Part shown: positions 26,119-33,484 of the stretch, piece by piece
How positions within the stretch are numbered: the first letter of the stretch is position 1
Layout: the number at the start of each line of letters is the position of its first letter
From: Anaerolineae bacterium
GTDB lineage: Bacteria; Chloroflexota; Anaerolineae; Aggregatilineales; Phototrophicaceae
Assembly: GCA_022824365.1 (NCBI GenBank)
Contig: JAJEAA010000006.1
Coordinates: 1 to 64,000 of the forward strand
Reading direction: 5' to 3'
DNA: 64,000 nucleotides
The notes under the pieces: model-generated
The model's input: only the letters and a program-made list of their open reading frames with translations
The model's database searches: none
Told to the model about the DNA's origin: nothing
Made by a program: the position numbers and the translations under genes

Positions 26119-27030
26119 CTAAGCCCCCGGCTGATGTTTCCACTTCGCCTGCGCTTGCTCGATGGTCGTCACGGTGACGCCGTAGATGACCAGGGCGCTG
26201 CCGATGATCTGGACGAAAGAGGGGATCTCGCCGAAGACGAAAAGGGCGATGACGGCGCTTAGCACGACGCCGACTTGCAGAATGATGGAGACCGCGGTGG
26301 CGGTGAAGTGTTGCAGCGCGAGGTTCATGAAGACGTGGCCCAATACCTGCGCCAGGATGGTGACGATCATGGTCCAGACATAGCCGTTGACGGGATAGCC
26401 GATGACGGGCGTCCGGCTGAAGGCGACGAAGACGGTTGTGACCAGCGCGGAAGTGAAGAAGACGAGAAAGCTGTACAGCAGGGGCGGGATGAGATTGTTC
26501 AAGCGCCGGCCGATGAGCAGATAAGCGGCGAAGCAGAAGGAGCCGCAAATCGCCAAAGCGCCGCCAAGCAGGGGATCGCTGCCGGCTTCAATGGCGCTCA
26601 AACCGCCCGCGCCGACCAGGGTCACGCCGATGAGCGTCACAACCATGCTTAGCCAGAAGCGGCGCGAAAAGACGACGCCGAAGATGATGATCTCGGGGAA
26701 GACAATCCACAGCGGCGAGGTGCGGCGCAGGACGCTCGTCATCAACACGCTGGTGTATTCGAGCGACAGGAAGAGCAGCAGCAGGTTCAGCGCCAGCCAG
26801 AAGCCCGCAATGCCGGAGAGCAGCCACTGTCGACGGGTTAAACGAGCCAATTCCGCGCGATAGCGCGACAGCACGATCGGCAGCAAGCCAAGCGATACGA
26901 GCCAGAGGCGGATGAGCACGATCACGAGCGACGGCATGCCTTCGCTCTGGGTGATGCGAATGGCGATCGGCGTGACGCCGGCCGAGAAGACAATGGTCAG
27001 GATGATGAACAGCGCCCGTCGGTTGGGCAT
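26119..27030 (-). CDS. EamA/DMT-superfamily transporter
   Basis: A 303-residue membrane protein with ten predicted helices in two EamA repeats (about 5-150 and 155-295). It would export or import small metabolites across the cytoplasmic membrane; the substrate is unknown. It is transcribed away from the aldolase operon and lies between it and metY. A second EamA protein is encoded at 40729; by eye the two are not close copies. Confidence 0.85.
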   Translation of the reverse strand: MPNRRALFIILTIVFSAGVTPIAIRITQSEGMPSLVIVLIRLWLVSLGLLPIVLSRYRAELARLTRRQWLLSGIAGFWLALNLLLLFLSLEYTSVLMTSVLRRTSPLWIVFPEIIIFGVVFSRRFWLSMVVTLIGVTLVGAGGLSAIEAGSDPLLGGALAICGSFCFAAYLLIGRRLNNLIPPLLYSFLVFFTSALVTTVFVAFSRTPVIGYPVNGYVWTMIVTILAQVLGHVFMNLALQHFTATAVSIILQVGVVLSAVIALFVFGEIPSFVQIIGSALVIYGVTVTTIEQAQAKWKHQPGA

Positions 27031-27121
27031 GGGCGGTTCCTGACGATGCGTGGATAGAATCCCGAAATGCTAGCACAGGCTGCTAAGGCTGGCTAGTTCG
27101 CGGCTGATATGCCGCCGCCTT

Positions 27122-27149
27122 TTGCGTTTCTCGCCGGGCTCGCTACAAT
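27122..27149 (+). promoter_or_regulatory. Sigma-70-like promoter of the sugar operon
   Basis: TTGCGT (27122-27127), a 16-base spacer, then TACAAT (27144-27149), 45 bases before the class II aldolase ATG. It lies in the gap between divergent genes. Confidence 0.5.
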
Positions 27150-27193
27150 ATCTGCTGTCGGGCGAGCCGCATCAATCAGAATAAGGGAGCGCT

Positions 27194-27838
27194 ATGCTGA
27201 ATTCCGTCGCTGACAACGGTGGACTTCTATCGCTGAAGCAGGAACTCATTGACGGCGCCGCGCTGGTGGCGAGCATCGGCTTGGTGCCGCTGACGCAGGG
27301 GAACCTCAGCTTGCGCGACCCGGCCAGCGGGCTCATCCTCATCACGCCGCATGATTTTCCTTACGACGAGTTGACAGTTGACGATGTGCTTGTCCTCGAC
27401 CTGGACGGCAAGGTCATCGAAGGCGAGCGCGAACCATCACATGAATCGCCAGTGCATCTGGCGGTCTATGAGCGCCGCGCTGATGCCGCCGCGATTGTGC
27501 ATGCCGAGCCAGTCTATACCAATCTTTTTGGCGTGCTGCACAAGCCGATCGCGCCCTTGCACGTCAACACGCTGATTGACGTTGGCGGCGAGGTGCCGGT
27601 GATGCCCTTCGCGCCCAGCGGCTCGCGGCAATTCGGCTACGATATGCTGGATGTCATGGGCGACAAGAATGCGGTCGTCTGGGCGAACCACGGCATGCTG
27701 GCTATCGGCAGCAGCTTGGGCAAGGCGATCCACTGCACGGTCATGGTCGAGATTTCGGCGCAACTTTATCACATGGCGCTGCAGCATGGCGAACCGCATC
27801 GGATACCGGAGCAATATCACGACCGATTGGTCGGTTAA
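27194..27838 (+). CDS. Class II aldolase/adducin-family protein
   Basis: A 214-residue protein related to L-fuculose-1-phosphate aldolase and L-ribulose-5-phosphate 4-epimerase. AAGGGAG lies just before the ATG. Family residues are TQGNLSLR near 34-41, ITPHDFPYDEL near 50, Glu84 (SHES), His103 and His166 (ANHGML). The usual H-x-H zinc pair reads His103-Ala-Glu105 (VHAEPVY), so one canonical ligand is replaced by Glu. Placed first in a run with a sugar importer and an FGGY kinase, it probably cleaves or epimerises the phosphorylated sugar. Confidence 0.85.
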   Translation: MLNSVADNGGLLSLKQELIDGAALVASIGLVPLTQGNLSLRDPASGLILITPHDFPYDELTVDDVLVLDLDGKVIEGEREPSHESPVHLAVYERRADAAAIVHAEPVYTNLFGVLHKPIAPLHVNTLIDVGGEVPVMPFAPSGSRQFGYDMLDVMGDKNAVVWANHGMLAIGSSLGKAIHCTVMVEISAQLYHMALQHGEPHRIPEQYHDRLVG

Positions 27839-27880
27839 CATCGAGCCCCGCCATTTGGCATAATTTGAAAGAAAGGAGGT
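27835..27880 (+). promoter_or_regulatory. Possible internal promoter and purine-rich leader before the binding-protein gene
   Basis: TTAACA (27835-27840), an 18-base spacer, CATAAT (27859-27864), then AAAGGAGGT at 27872-27880, a full anti-SD match that is 67 bases before the true ATG. A five-codon frame (ATG at 27901, stop at 27916) follows. An extra promoter would explain higher synthesis of the binding protein than of the enzymes; this is an inference. Confidence 0.35.
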
Positions 27881-27946
27881 AGAGGCGGAGAATAGAGAAT
27901 ATGCAGATGAATTCGTAAGTGTAAGTATTGTTTGAGGAGTTTAGAC

Positions 27947-29221
27947 ATGTACAGAAGAATCACTCTTGCAGTTTTGCTGCTGCTAATCTTGGCTTTGACC
28001 GCGCCGGTTTTGGCGCAAGACGAGGTCGTTGTCCGCTTCCGCTCCTGGAGCCCGGTGATCGCCACGACCGAGGCGATGATCGAAGCCTTCAACGCGGAAA
28101 ACCCGGATATCACCATCGAGCCGGACATCACCAACTATCCCGAATATCTCGTCGACTTGCAGACGATGGCGGCTGGCGGCAGCCTGCCCGACCTCATCGG
28201 CTTGGAGCCGGGCGCTTTGACGCAGCAGTATCGCGACCATTTGATGCCATTGCAGGATTGCGCGGTCGCGACCTGGGGCGAAGACTGGGAAGATCAGTTC
28301 TTCCCCGTTGGCATTGAACAGGCGCGCCTGGGCAACCCGGAAGGCGATGACAATATCTATGGTTTGCCCGTGCTCGTCCAGACCATCAACATGTGGTACA
28401 CCGTGCCAATCTTTGAGGAAGCCGGCGTCGAACCGCCGACGACCTACGATGAGCTGAAGGAACTGGCGGATATGTTCAACGCGCAAGGCATCGCCCCGGT
28501 CATGATCGGCGCGGGCGACGGCTGGATCCGCCGCGATGTCTATATGCAGTTGATCCACAACATCGCGCCGGGCTTGATCTACGAGGCGGAAGACGGCATG
28601 GCCAGCTTCGCCGATGAGCCTTTCGTCGAAGCGATGACCTGGTGGAAGCGCCTCTTTGATGATGGCATCTTCCAGATGGGCGCGCTGGGCATGACGCATT
28701 ATCCCGCCGCTGTCGAGCAGATTCAGGGCGGGCGCGCCGCGATGTTCCCGATGGGCGCCTGGTGGCAGCAGCAAGCGGCCAACCCGAATCCGCCGCCGCT
28801 GGATCAGAACCTGGCCGGCTACGCGCCTTTCAAGTTCCCCGATGTCACGGGCATGGGCGCGCCGGAAGATCTGCTGGGCGGTATTGATGTCATGCTGGGC
28901 GTCACGCGCGATTCGGCAAATCCCGATGCGGCTTGCAAGGTCATCACCGACTGGATCAGCGGCGCCGGCGCGCAGGCTCTGATCAATACCTATAACGACT
29001 TGCCCGCTTATATCGGCTTGCGGCCCGCATCTTTCGGCTCGGAGAATCAGGAAGCGGTCTGGGATCTCTTCACCGAAGAATGGCTGGCAAGCGTGCAATA
29101 CGCGCGGCAATTGAAGAGCCCCGATGTCAAGCAGGCGCTGGAAGACGCGCTGGCGGGCGTCGCCGCTGGCGAGATGACGCCGGCCGAGGGCATGCAGTTG
29201 GTGCAGGACGCCAATATGTAG
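27947..29221 (+). CDS. ABC transporter extracellular sugar-binding protein (family 1)
   Basis: ATG at 27947 follows GAGGAG by 8 bases. The protein has 424 residues with a signal peptide (MYRRITLAVLLLLILALTAP then VLAQ). It has the CUT1-type binding-protein layout, with 'GRAAMFPMGAWWQQQ' near residue 260. It would bind a mono- or oligosaccharide outside the membrane for the two permeases that follow. The gene is separated from them by a two-arm hairpin repeat, as in many binding-protein operons where a hairpin protects the upstream transcript. Confidence 0.9.
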   Translation: MYRRITLAVLLLLILALTAPVLAQDEVVVRFRSWSPVIATTEAMIEAFNAENPDITIEPDITNYPEYLVDLQTMAAGGSLPDLIGLEPGALTQQYRDHLMPLQDCAVATWGEDWEDQFFPVGIEQARLGNPEGDDNIYGLPVLVQTINMWYTVPIFEEAGVEPPTTYDELKELADMFNAQGIAPVMIGAGDGWIRRDVYMQLIHNIAPGLIYEAEDGMASFADEPFVEAMTWWKRLFDDGIFQMGALGMTHYPAAVEQIQGGRAAMFPMGAWWQQQAANPNPPPLDQNLAGYAPFKFPDVTGMGAPEDLLGGIDVMLGVTRDSANPDAACKVITDWISGAGAQALINTYNDLPAYIGLRPASFGSENQEAVWDLFTEEWLASVQYARQLKSPDVKQALEDALAGVAAGEMTPAEGMQLVQDANM

Positions 29222-29241
29222 CTGGGGTACGTCAACAATCT

Positions 29242-29350
29242 ACCCCCATCCCCCAGCCCCTTCCCCACAAGGAGGGAAGGGAAGTTTATCGACTGATTAC
29301 GGGTAGTATGAGCCCCTCCCTCTTTATGGGGGAGGGGTTTGGGGTGGGGG
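29242..29350. repeat. Two-arm G/C-rich hairpin repeat, copy 4
   Basis: Left arm 29242-29283 (CCCCCATCCCCCAGCCCC, hairpin over ACAAGGAGGGAAGGG). Right arm 29311-29350 (AGCCCCTCCCTCTTTATGGG, then GGAGGGGTTTGGGG). It lies between the binding-protein stop and the first permease start, with the last bases 16 before the ATG. Confidence 0.85.
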
Positions 29351-29366
29351 AAATCGGTGATCCACC

Positions 29367-30254
29367 ATGACACGCAAATGGTTGATCGACAACCAAGGTC
29401 TTTTCTTCATGGCGCCGGCCATGATTCTGTTTGTAGTCTTCGTCTTGTATCCAATTCTTTACATCTTCAACGCGAGCATGTACGACTGGGACGGCATCAA
29501 CCAAGCCATTTACGTCGGCGTACAGAATTACATCGAGATGTTCACCGATGACCGCAGCTTTGCGCTGTCGATCCGCAATTCGATTTACTGGACCTTCTTG
29601 ACTATCTTCCCGCAGATGTTCCTCGGCTTCATCCTGGCTTATATCTTGACCTCGGGCGTGCCGCTGCAAAATGCCTTCCGCGTCATTTTCTTCATGCCCG
29701 CCATCATTTCGCCGGTGGTGCTGGGCATCATCTGGCAGCGGATATACGCGCCCTTCGGCGGTTTGCTGGCCGATCTCGCTTGGGAGACGGGCGCGCGCTT
29801 CCTGATGCAGCCGTATCTGTCCGACCCGAAGATCGCCATATTCTCGACCATATTTGTCAATGTCTGGCAATGGACGGGCTTTTCCATGCTGATGTATGTG
29901 GCCGGCTTGCAGGGCTTGCCCGGCGAGGTCTTGAGCGCGGCACAAGTGGATGGCGCCGGCGCATTGCAGCGCATCCGTTACATCGTTGTCCCGATGCTGC
30001 GGCATGTGCATCTGACCTTGATCCTGCTCGGTGTCATCGGCACCCTGCAAACATTCGCCTTGGTCTACATGCTGACCAAAGGCGGACCCAACCACGCCAC
30101 CGAGATGCTGCCGACCTATATATTCTTGAAAGCTTTCCCGCTTCAGAGCATGGGATACGCGTCGGCGGTGGCGGTGGTCTTGCTGGTGATCGCCTTGGGC
30201 GCGAGCATCTTCCAGGTGAGCGTCCTCGGTTCCCGCTTCACGATTGGCAATTAG
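29367..30254 (+). CDS. ABC sugar permease (MalF/UgpA type)
   Basis: A 295-residue permease with six helices. The cytoplasmic EAA loop reads EVLSAAQVDGAGALQRIRYI, the site that docks the ATPase, followed by VVPML. It forms the channel with the next gene product. No good SD is visible before the ATG apart from the G-rich end of the repeat (GGGGTGGGGG, about 16 bases upstream). Confidence 0.9.
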   Translation: MTRKWLIDNQGLFFMAPAMILFVVFVLYPILYIFNASMYDWDGINQAIYVGVQNYIEMFTDDRSFALSIRNSIYWTFLTIFPQMFLGFILAYILTSGVPLQNAFRVIFFMPAIISPVVLGIIWQRIYAPFGGLLADLAWETGARFLMQPYLSDPKIAIFSTIFVNVWQWTGFSMLMYVAGLQGLPGEVLSAAQVDGAGALQRIRYIVVPMLRHVHLTLILLGVIGTLQTFALVYMLTKGGPNHATEMLPTYIFLKAFPLQSMGYASAVAVVLLVIALGASIFQVSVLGSRFTIGN

Positions 30255-30273
30255 GCGGAGGGGAAGCGACGCG

Positions 30274-31101
30274 GTGAAACGTAACAGAGGCAAGGCGCTG
30301 GCTTTCATCTTCGTTTCCGTCCTGGCGCTTGTCTGGATGGTGCCGATCATCATGATGCTGGTGGTCTCCTTCATGCCGCCCGATCAACGCGCGCCTCGCT
30401 TCGGCGGCCTGCTCATCAGCGGCGTCAGCTTGCAGAATTACGTCACCGTCTTTGAAGATGCCGAGATTGTTACGCACTTCGTCAACAGCGTCGCGGTGAC
30501 GGTTCCCTCGGTTGTGCTGGTCGTCGTCATCAGTTCCCTGGCGGCATTTGCCTTGGCGCGTTTGAAGTTCTTCGCCCGCGATATCTGGTTCTATTTGCTC
30601 ATCATGACGCTGATGCTGCCGATCCCGACGCTTGTCGTGCCGATATTCCAGATCAACAAGGCGTTGGGCTTAAACGACAGCTATCTCGGGCTCATCCTGC
30701 CGTATACGGCGCTGGGCGTGCCCTTCGCCATCGTCATCTTGCGCAGCTTCTTCGCCGGCTTCCTGCGCGAGATCGAGGAGGCGGCTATTCTCGATGGTTG
30801 TACGCCCTTCGGCATCTACTGGCGGATAATGATGCCGGTCAGTTGGCCCGCGGTTGCGGTGGTCATCATCTGGCAATTCATGACGTCCTGGAATGAGTTT
30901 ATACTGGCGCTGGTGACGATGAACTCGGTCGAGGTCAAACCTTTGACGCTGGTACCGCTGGTATACAGCGGGCAATTCATGATGCGCCCGGGACCCATGT
31001 TCGCCATCTTGACGCTGATAACGCTGCCTGTCATCCTCGTGTATTATTTGATGCAGCGCTTCATGGTCAGCGGTTTGACCGCCGGCGCCGTGCGGGGGTA
31101 G
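30274..31101 (+). CDS. ABC sugar permease (MalG/UgpE type)
   Basis: GTG at 30274 (GGAGGGG upstream) is preferred over a TTG inside the previous gene. The product is 275 residues with six helices and the EAA loop REIEEAAILDGCTPFGIYWR. It pairs with the preceding permease. The operon has no ATPase gene, which is common for CUT1 importers that share a MsmK/UgpC-type ATPase encoded elsewhere. Confidence 0.9.
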   Translation: MKRNRGKALAFIFVSVLALVWMVPIIMMLVVSFMPPDQRAPRFGGLLISGVSLQNYVTVFEDAEIVTHFVNSVAVTVPSVVLVVVISSLAAFALARLKFFARDIWFYLLIMTLMLPIPTLVVPIFQINKALGLNDSYLGLILPYTALGVPFAIVILRSFFAGFLREIEEAAILDGCTPFGIYWRIMMPVSWPAVAVVIIWQFMTSWNEFILALVTMNSVEVKPLTLVPLVYSGQFMMRPGPMFAILTLITLPVILVYYLMQRFMVSGLTAGAVRG

Positions 31102-31118
31102 GCAGGTCGGGCAGAAGT

Positions 31119-31156
31119 CCCTCACCCTTTATGGGGAGGGAGCGTAGGGTGGGGGT
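31119..31156. repeat. Single-arm G/C-rich hairpin repeat ahead of the kinase gene
   Basis: CCCTCACCCTTTATGGGGAG, then GGAGCGTAGGGTGGGGGT. It resembles the right arm of the two-arm repeat. Its G-rich end stops four bases before the kinase ATG and offers the only SD-like sequence there. Confidence 0.65.
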
Positions 31157-31160
31157 TTCT

Positions 31161-32675
31161 ATGAGCTTGATGGGCATTGATGTCGGCACGACCGGCTGCA
31201 AGGTGGTGGCATTCGCCGAATCGGGCGCTGTGTTGGCGCAAGCTGGGCGCGAATACCCGCTGATCAGTCCGCAGCCCGGCTGGTACGAGTTGGATCCGGA
31301 ACGCGTCTGGCGCGATGTCTGCGATTGCCTGCGCGAGGTGAACGCGCAAATCGGGCGCGATCCAGCCAGCGCAGTCGCGATATCGTCTCAGGGCGAGGCG
31401 ATGACGCCGGTAGCGCGCGATGGTCGGATCCTCGCTAACAGTCCCATCAGTTCCGATACGCGCAATCGGGTACAAACCGCCGAGATGGAAGCGGCGCTGG
31501 GCGCGGAATATATCTACGCGCTGACAGGTCAGCCCATGGGCACGATCTACACCCTGCCGAAACTGCTCTGGTGGCGGGACAACGCCCCCGAGATCCTCGA
31601 GCAGACCTGGAAGTACCTCTGTTATGTCGACTTCGTCGCCTACAAGCTGGGCGTGGAGCCGGCGATTGATTACAGCATGGCGGCGCGGACATTGGCATTC
31701 GATGTCCACAAGCTCGATTGGTCGGATGAGCTATTGGAGGCGGGAAGCACGCGGCGGGATCAATTGGCGCGCCCCGTGCCGAGCGGGACAGTCATTGGCG
31801 AGATTCCGCCCAAATTGGCCGCTGACCTCGGTTTCACTGGGCGGGGCGTCAAGGTGGCGACCGGCGGGCACGATCAGCCGGCTGGCGCTTTGGGGGCGGG
31901 CGTCCTCGAACCCGGGCGGGCCATGCTGGCCATCGGGACGACCGAAGCGCTGGTCGCGGTCACAGATAAGCCCCGGCTGGAGATGCTGGATTACCACATC
32001 TCTTGTTATCCCCACGCCGCGCCGGGTTATTACATCGCCTTGAGCGGCAATCAGACCGGCGGACGGCTGCTGCGCTGGTATCGCGATGAATTGGCGGGGA
32101 CCGAACGCCAAATCGCCGCTGCGGAGGATCGGGATGTCTACGATTTGATCGTCGAGCAGATCGACGATGCGCCGGGGCGCTTGCTGCTCTTGCCCTACTT
32201 CGTCGGCAGCGGCACCTTTTATGATGACCCCATCGCTGCCGGCGCGCTTGTAGGCATGACTTTCGATACGCGACGGGCGGACATTGTGCGGGCCATCCTC
32301 GAGGGCTTGACCTATGAGCAAACGCTCGGCATCAGAGCCTTGAACGAGGCCGGCGTGGCGATCGATCAGTTAACGGCGATCGGCGGCGGCGCCCGCTCCG
32401 AGCGCTGGATGCAGATCAAAGCCGATATCACGGACCTGCCAGTCACGATCATCCATACATCGGAAGCGGCCAGCCTGGGCGTGGCGATGTTGGCCGGCTG
32501 GGCCACCGGCGTATATGCCAGCCTGGAAGAGGCGGCGGCGCAAATGATTAAGCCGCGCAAGACCTTCATGCCGCGCGCTGACCGCAGGCGTCATTATCAG
32601 CGGCAATTGGATATTTACAGCGATTTGTATCATGCCTTAAAGCCGATATATCAGACGATGGCAGCTGAGGATTGA
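31161..32675 (+). CDS. FGGY-family carbohydrate kinase (xylulokinase-like)
   Basis: ATG at 31161 gives 504 residues opening with MSLMGIDVGTTGCKVVAF, the phosphate-1 motif of FGGY kinases. The second domain contains GGHDQPAGALGAG near 245 and IGGGARSERWMQIKADITD near 415. It phosphorylates a sugar or polyol after import. Together with the class II aldolase upstream, it suggests a pentose, ketose or deoxy-sugar pathway of the ribulokinase or fuculokinase style, though xylulokinase is closest by eye. It ends 2 bases from the stop of the convergent membrane gene. Confidence 0.9.
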   Translation: MSLMGIDVGTTGCKVVAFAESGAVLAQAGREYPLISPQPGWYELDPERVWRDVCDCLREVNAQIGRDPASAVAISSQGEAMTPVARDGRILANSPISSDTRNRVQTAEMEAALGAEYIYALTGQPMGTIYTLPKLLWWRDNAPEILEQTWKYLCYVDFVAYKLGVEPAIDYSMAARTLAFDVHKLDWSDELLEAGSTRRDQLARPVPSGTVIGEIPPKLAADLGFTGRGVKVATGGHDQPAGALGAGVLEPGRAMLAIGTTEALVAVTDKPRLEMLDYHISCYPHAAPGYYIALSGNQTGGRLLRWYRDELAGTERQIAAAEDRDVYDLIVEQIDDAPGRLLLLPYFVGSGTFYDDPIAAGALVGMTFDTRRADIVRAILEGLTYEQTLGIRALNEAGVAIDQLTAIGGGARSERWMQIKADITDLPVTIIHTSEAASLGVAMLAGWATGVYASLEEAAAQMIKPRKTFMPRADRRRHYQRQLDIYSDLYHALKPIYQTMAAED

Positions 32676-32677
32676 CG

Positions 32678-33298
32678 CTATCCGCCGCCTTCGAGCCGAC
32701 GGCGACGCTCTTCGATTTGCGCCAGTACATTGTTCGTGACTTTGGGAACTTCTTTTTCTTTTTCTTCCAGGCGGGAGATATCCGGCTGAACGACATCGTC
32801 GGCGCTGATGACGACATCGCGATCGCTAAATTCGATGGCGCCCGTTGGATTGCTTTCCAACGATTCCTTCATCTGGCTGACTTCTTCCCCGTGGTCGCCG
32901 GCTCCTTCCGCCTGCGCTGTTTCCGGCGCGGCCTCGGCTGTAGCGCTGGCTTCCGCATTGTCAGCCCGGCGGGCTCTGCGCCGTCTTTTCGGTTGCCGTT
33001 CGGACGCGCCGGCCATTTCTCCCAAGGCGTCGCCGACTTTCATGGTGGTCTCGACCGCTTTTTTGCTGCGGCGGAAGCGGCTGAAAATACCGCGGGCTTG
33101 CTGCTCGACTTCTTCCGCGGTCGGCGCCGGCGCATCGCCAAGCGCCCAGCGATAACCGATGGTTATCCCCGCGCCTACGATGAGAAATGGCAGAATGGTC
33201 TGGATCAATTGCACCAGGGTGCTCATCACCGCCAGCGCAGCCAAAGTGGCTAAAACGACGATGACCAGCTTTAAGACCTTCTCCTTTTCCAGGTTCAT
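32678..33298 (-). CDS. Uncharacterised membrane-anchored protein with charged tail
   Basis: A 206-residue protein not assigned to a known family. Two N-terminal helices (about 10-28 and 33-50, VLKLVIVVLATLAALAVM and TILPFLIVGAGITIGY) are followed by a long cytoplasmic part: an Arg/Lys cluster (QPKRRRRARR), an Ala/Glu-rich linker and a helical C-terminus (SRLEEKEKEV, AQIEERRRRLEGGG). The layout suggests a membrane tether or scaffold. It is divergent from the SH3b-glycosidase gene and convergent with the kinase. Confidence 0.7.
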   Translation of the reverse strand: MNLEKEKVLKLVIVVLATLAALAVMSTLVQLIQTILPFLIVGAGITIGYRWALGDAPAPTAEEVEQQARGIFSRFRRSKKAVETTMKVGDALGEMAGASERQPKRRRRARRADNAEASATAEAAPETAQAEGAGDHGEEVSQMKESLESNPTGAIEFSDRDVVISADDVVQPDISRLEEKEKEVPKVTNNVLAQIEERRRRLEGGG

Positions 33299-33364
33299 GA
33301 CCGCCGCTCCTGATTCGCGCTAATTTGCCGGCGCCGCCTCCACATCCGCAAGCGGCAAGCAACA

Positions 33365-33378
33365 TATAATGTATTATA
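33365..33378. promoter_or_regulatory. Face-to-face -10 elements between divergent genes
   Basis: TATAAT on the plus strand (33365-33370) and TATAAT on the minus strand (33378-33373) overlap in the AT-rich gap between the membrane protein gene and the SH3b-glycosidase gene. No clear -35 was found on either side, so this is tentative. Confidence 0.35.
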
Positions 33379-33484
33379 CGCGATTTACCGCCGTTTGGAT
33401 TGCCCGCAGGTTCATGGCTCGGCGCGGCTATTTGCTCGACCGCACAAGCGCGCGAATCGCGGGATCGTGAGTACAAATCAAGCG

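Noticed and set aside
27901..27918. Five-codon leader peptide before the sugar-binding protein
   Set aside because: The strong AAAGGAGGT is too far (about 20 bases) from this ATG and no attenuator structure follows; kept only as a note in the promoter entry.
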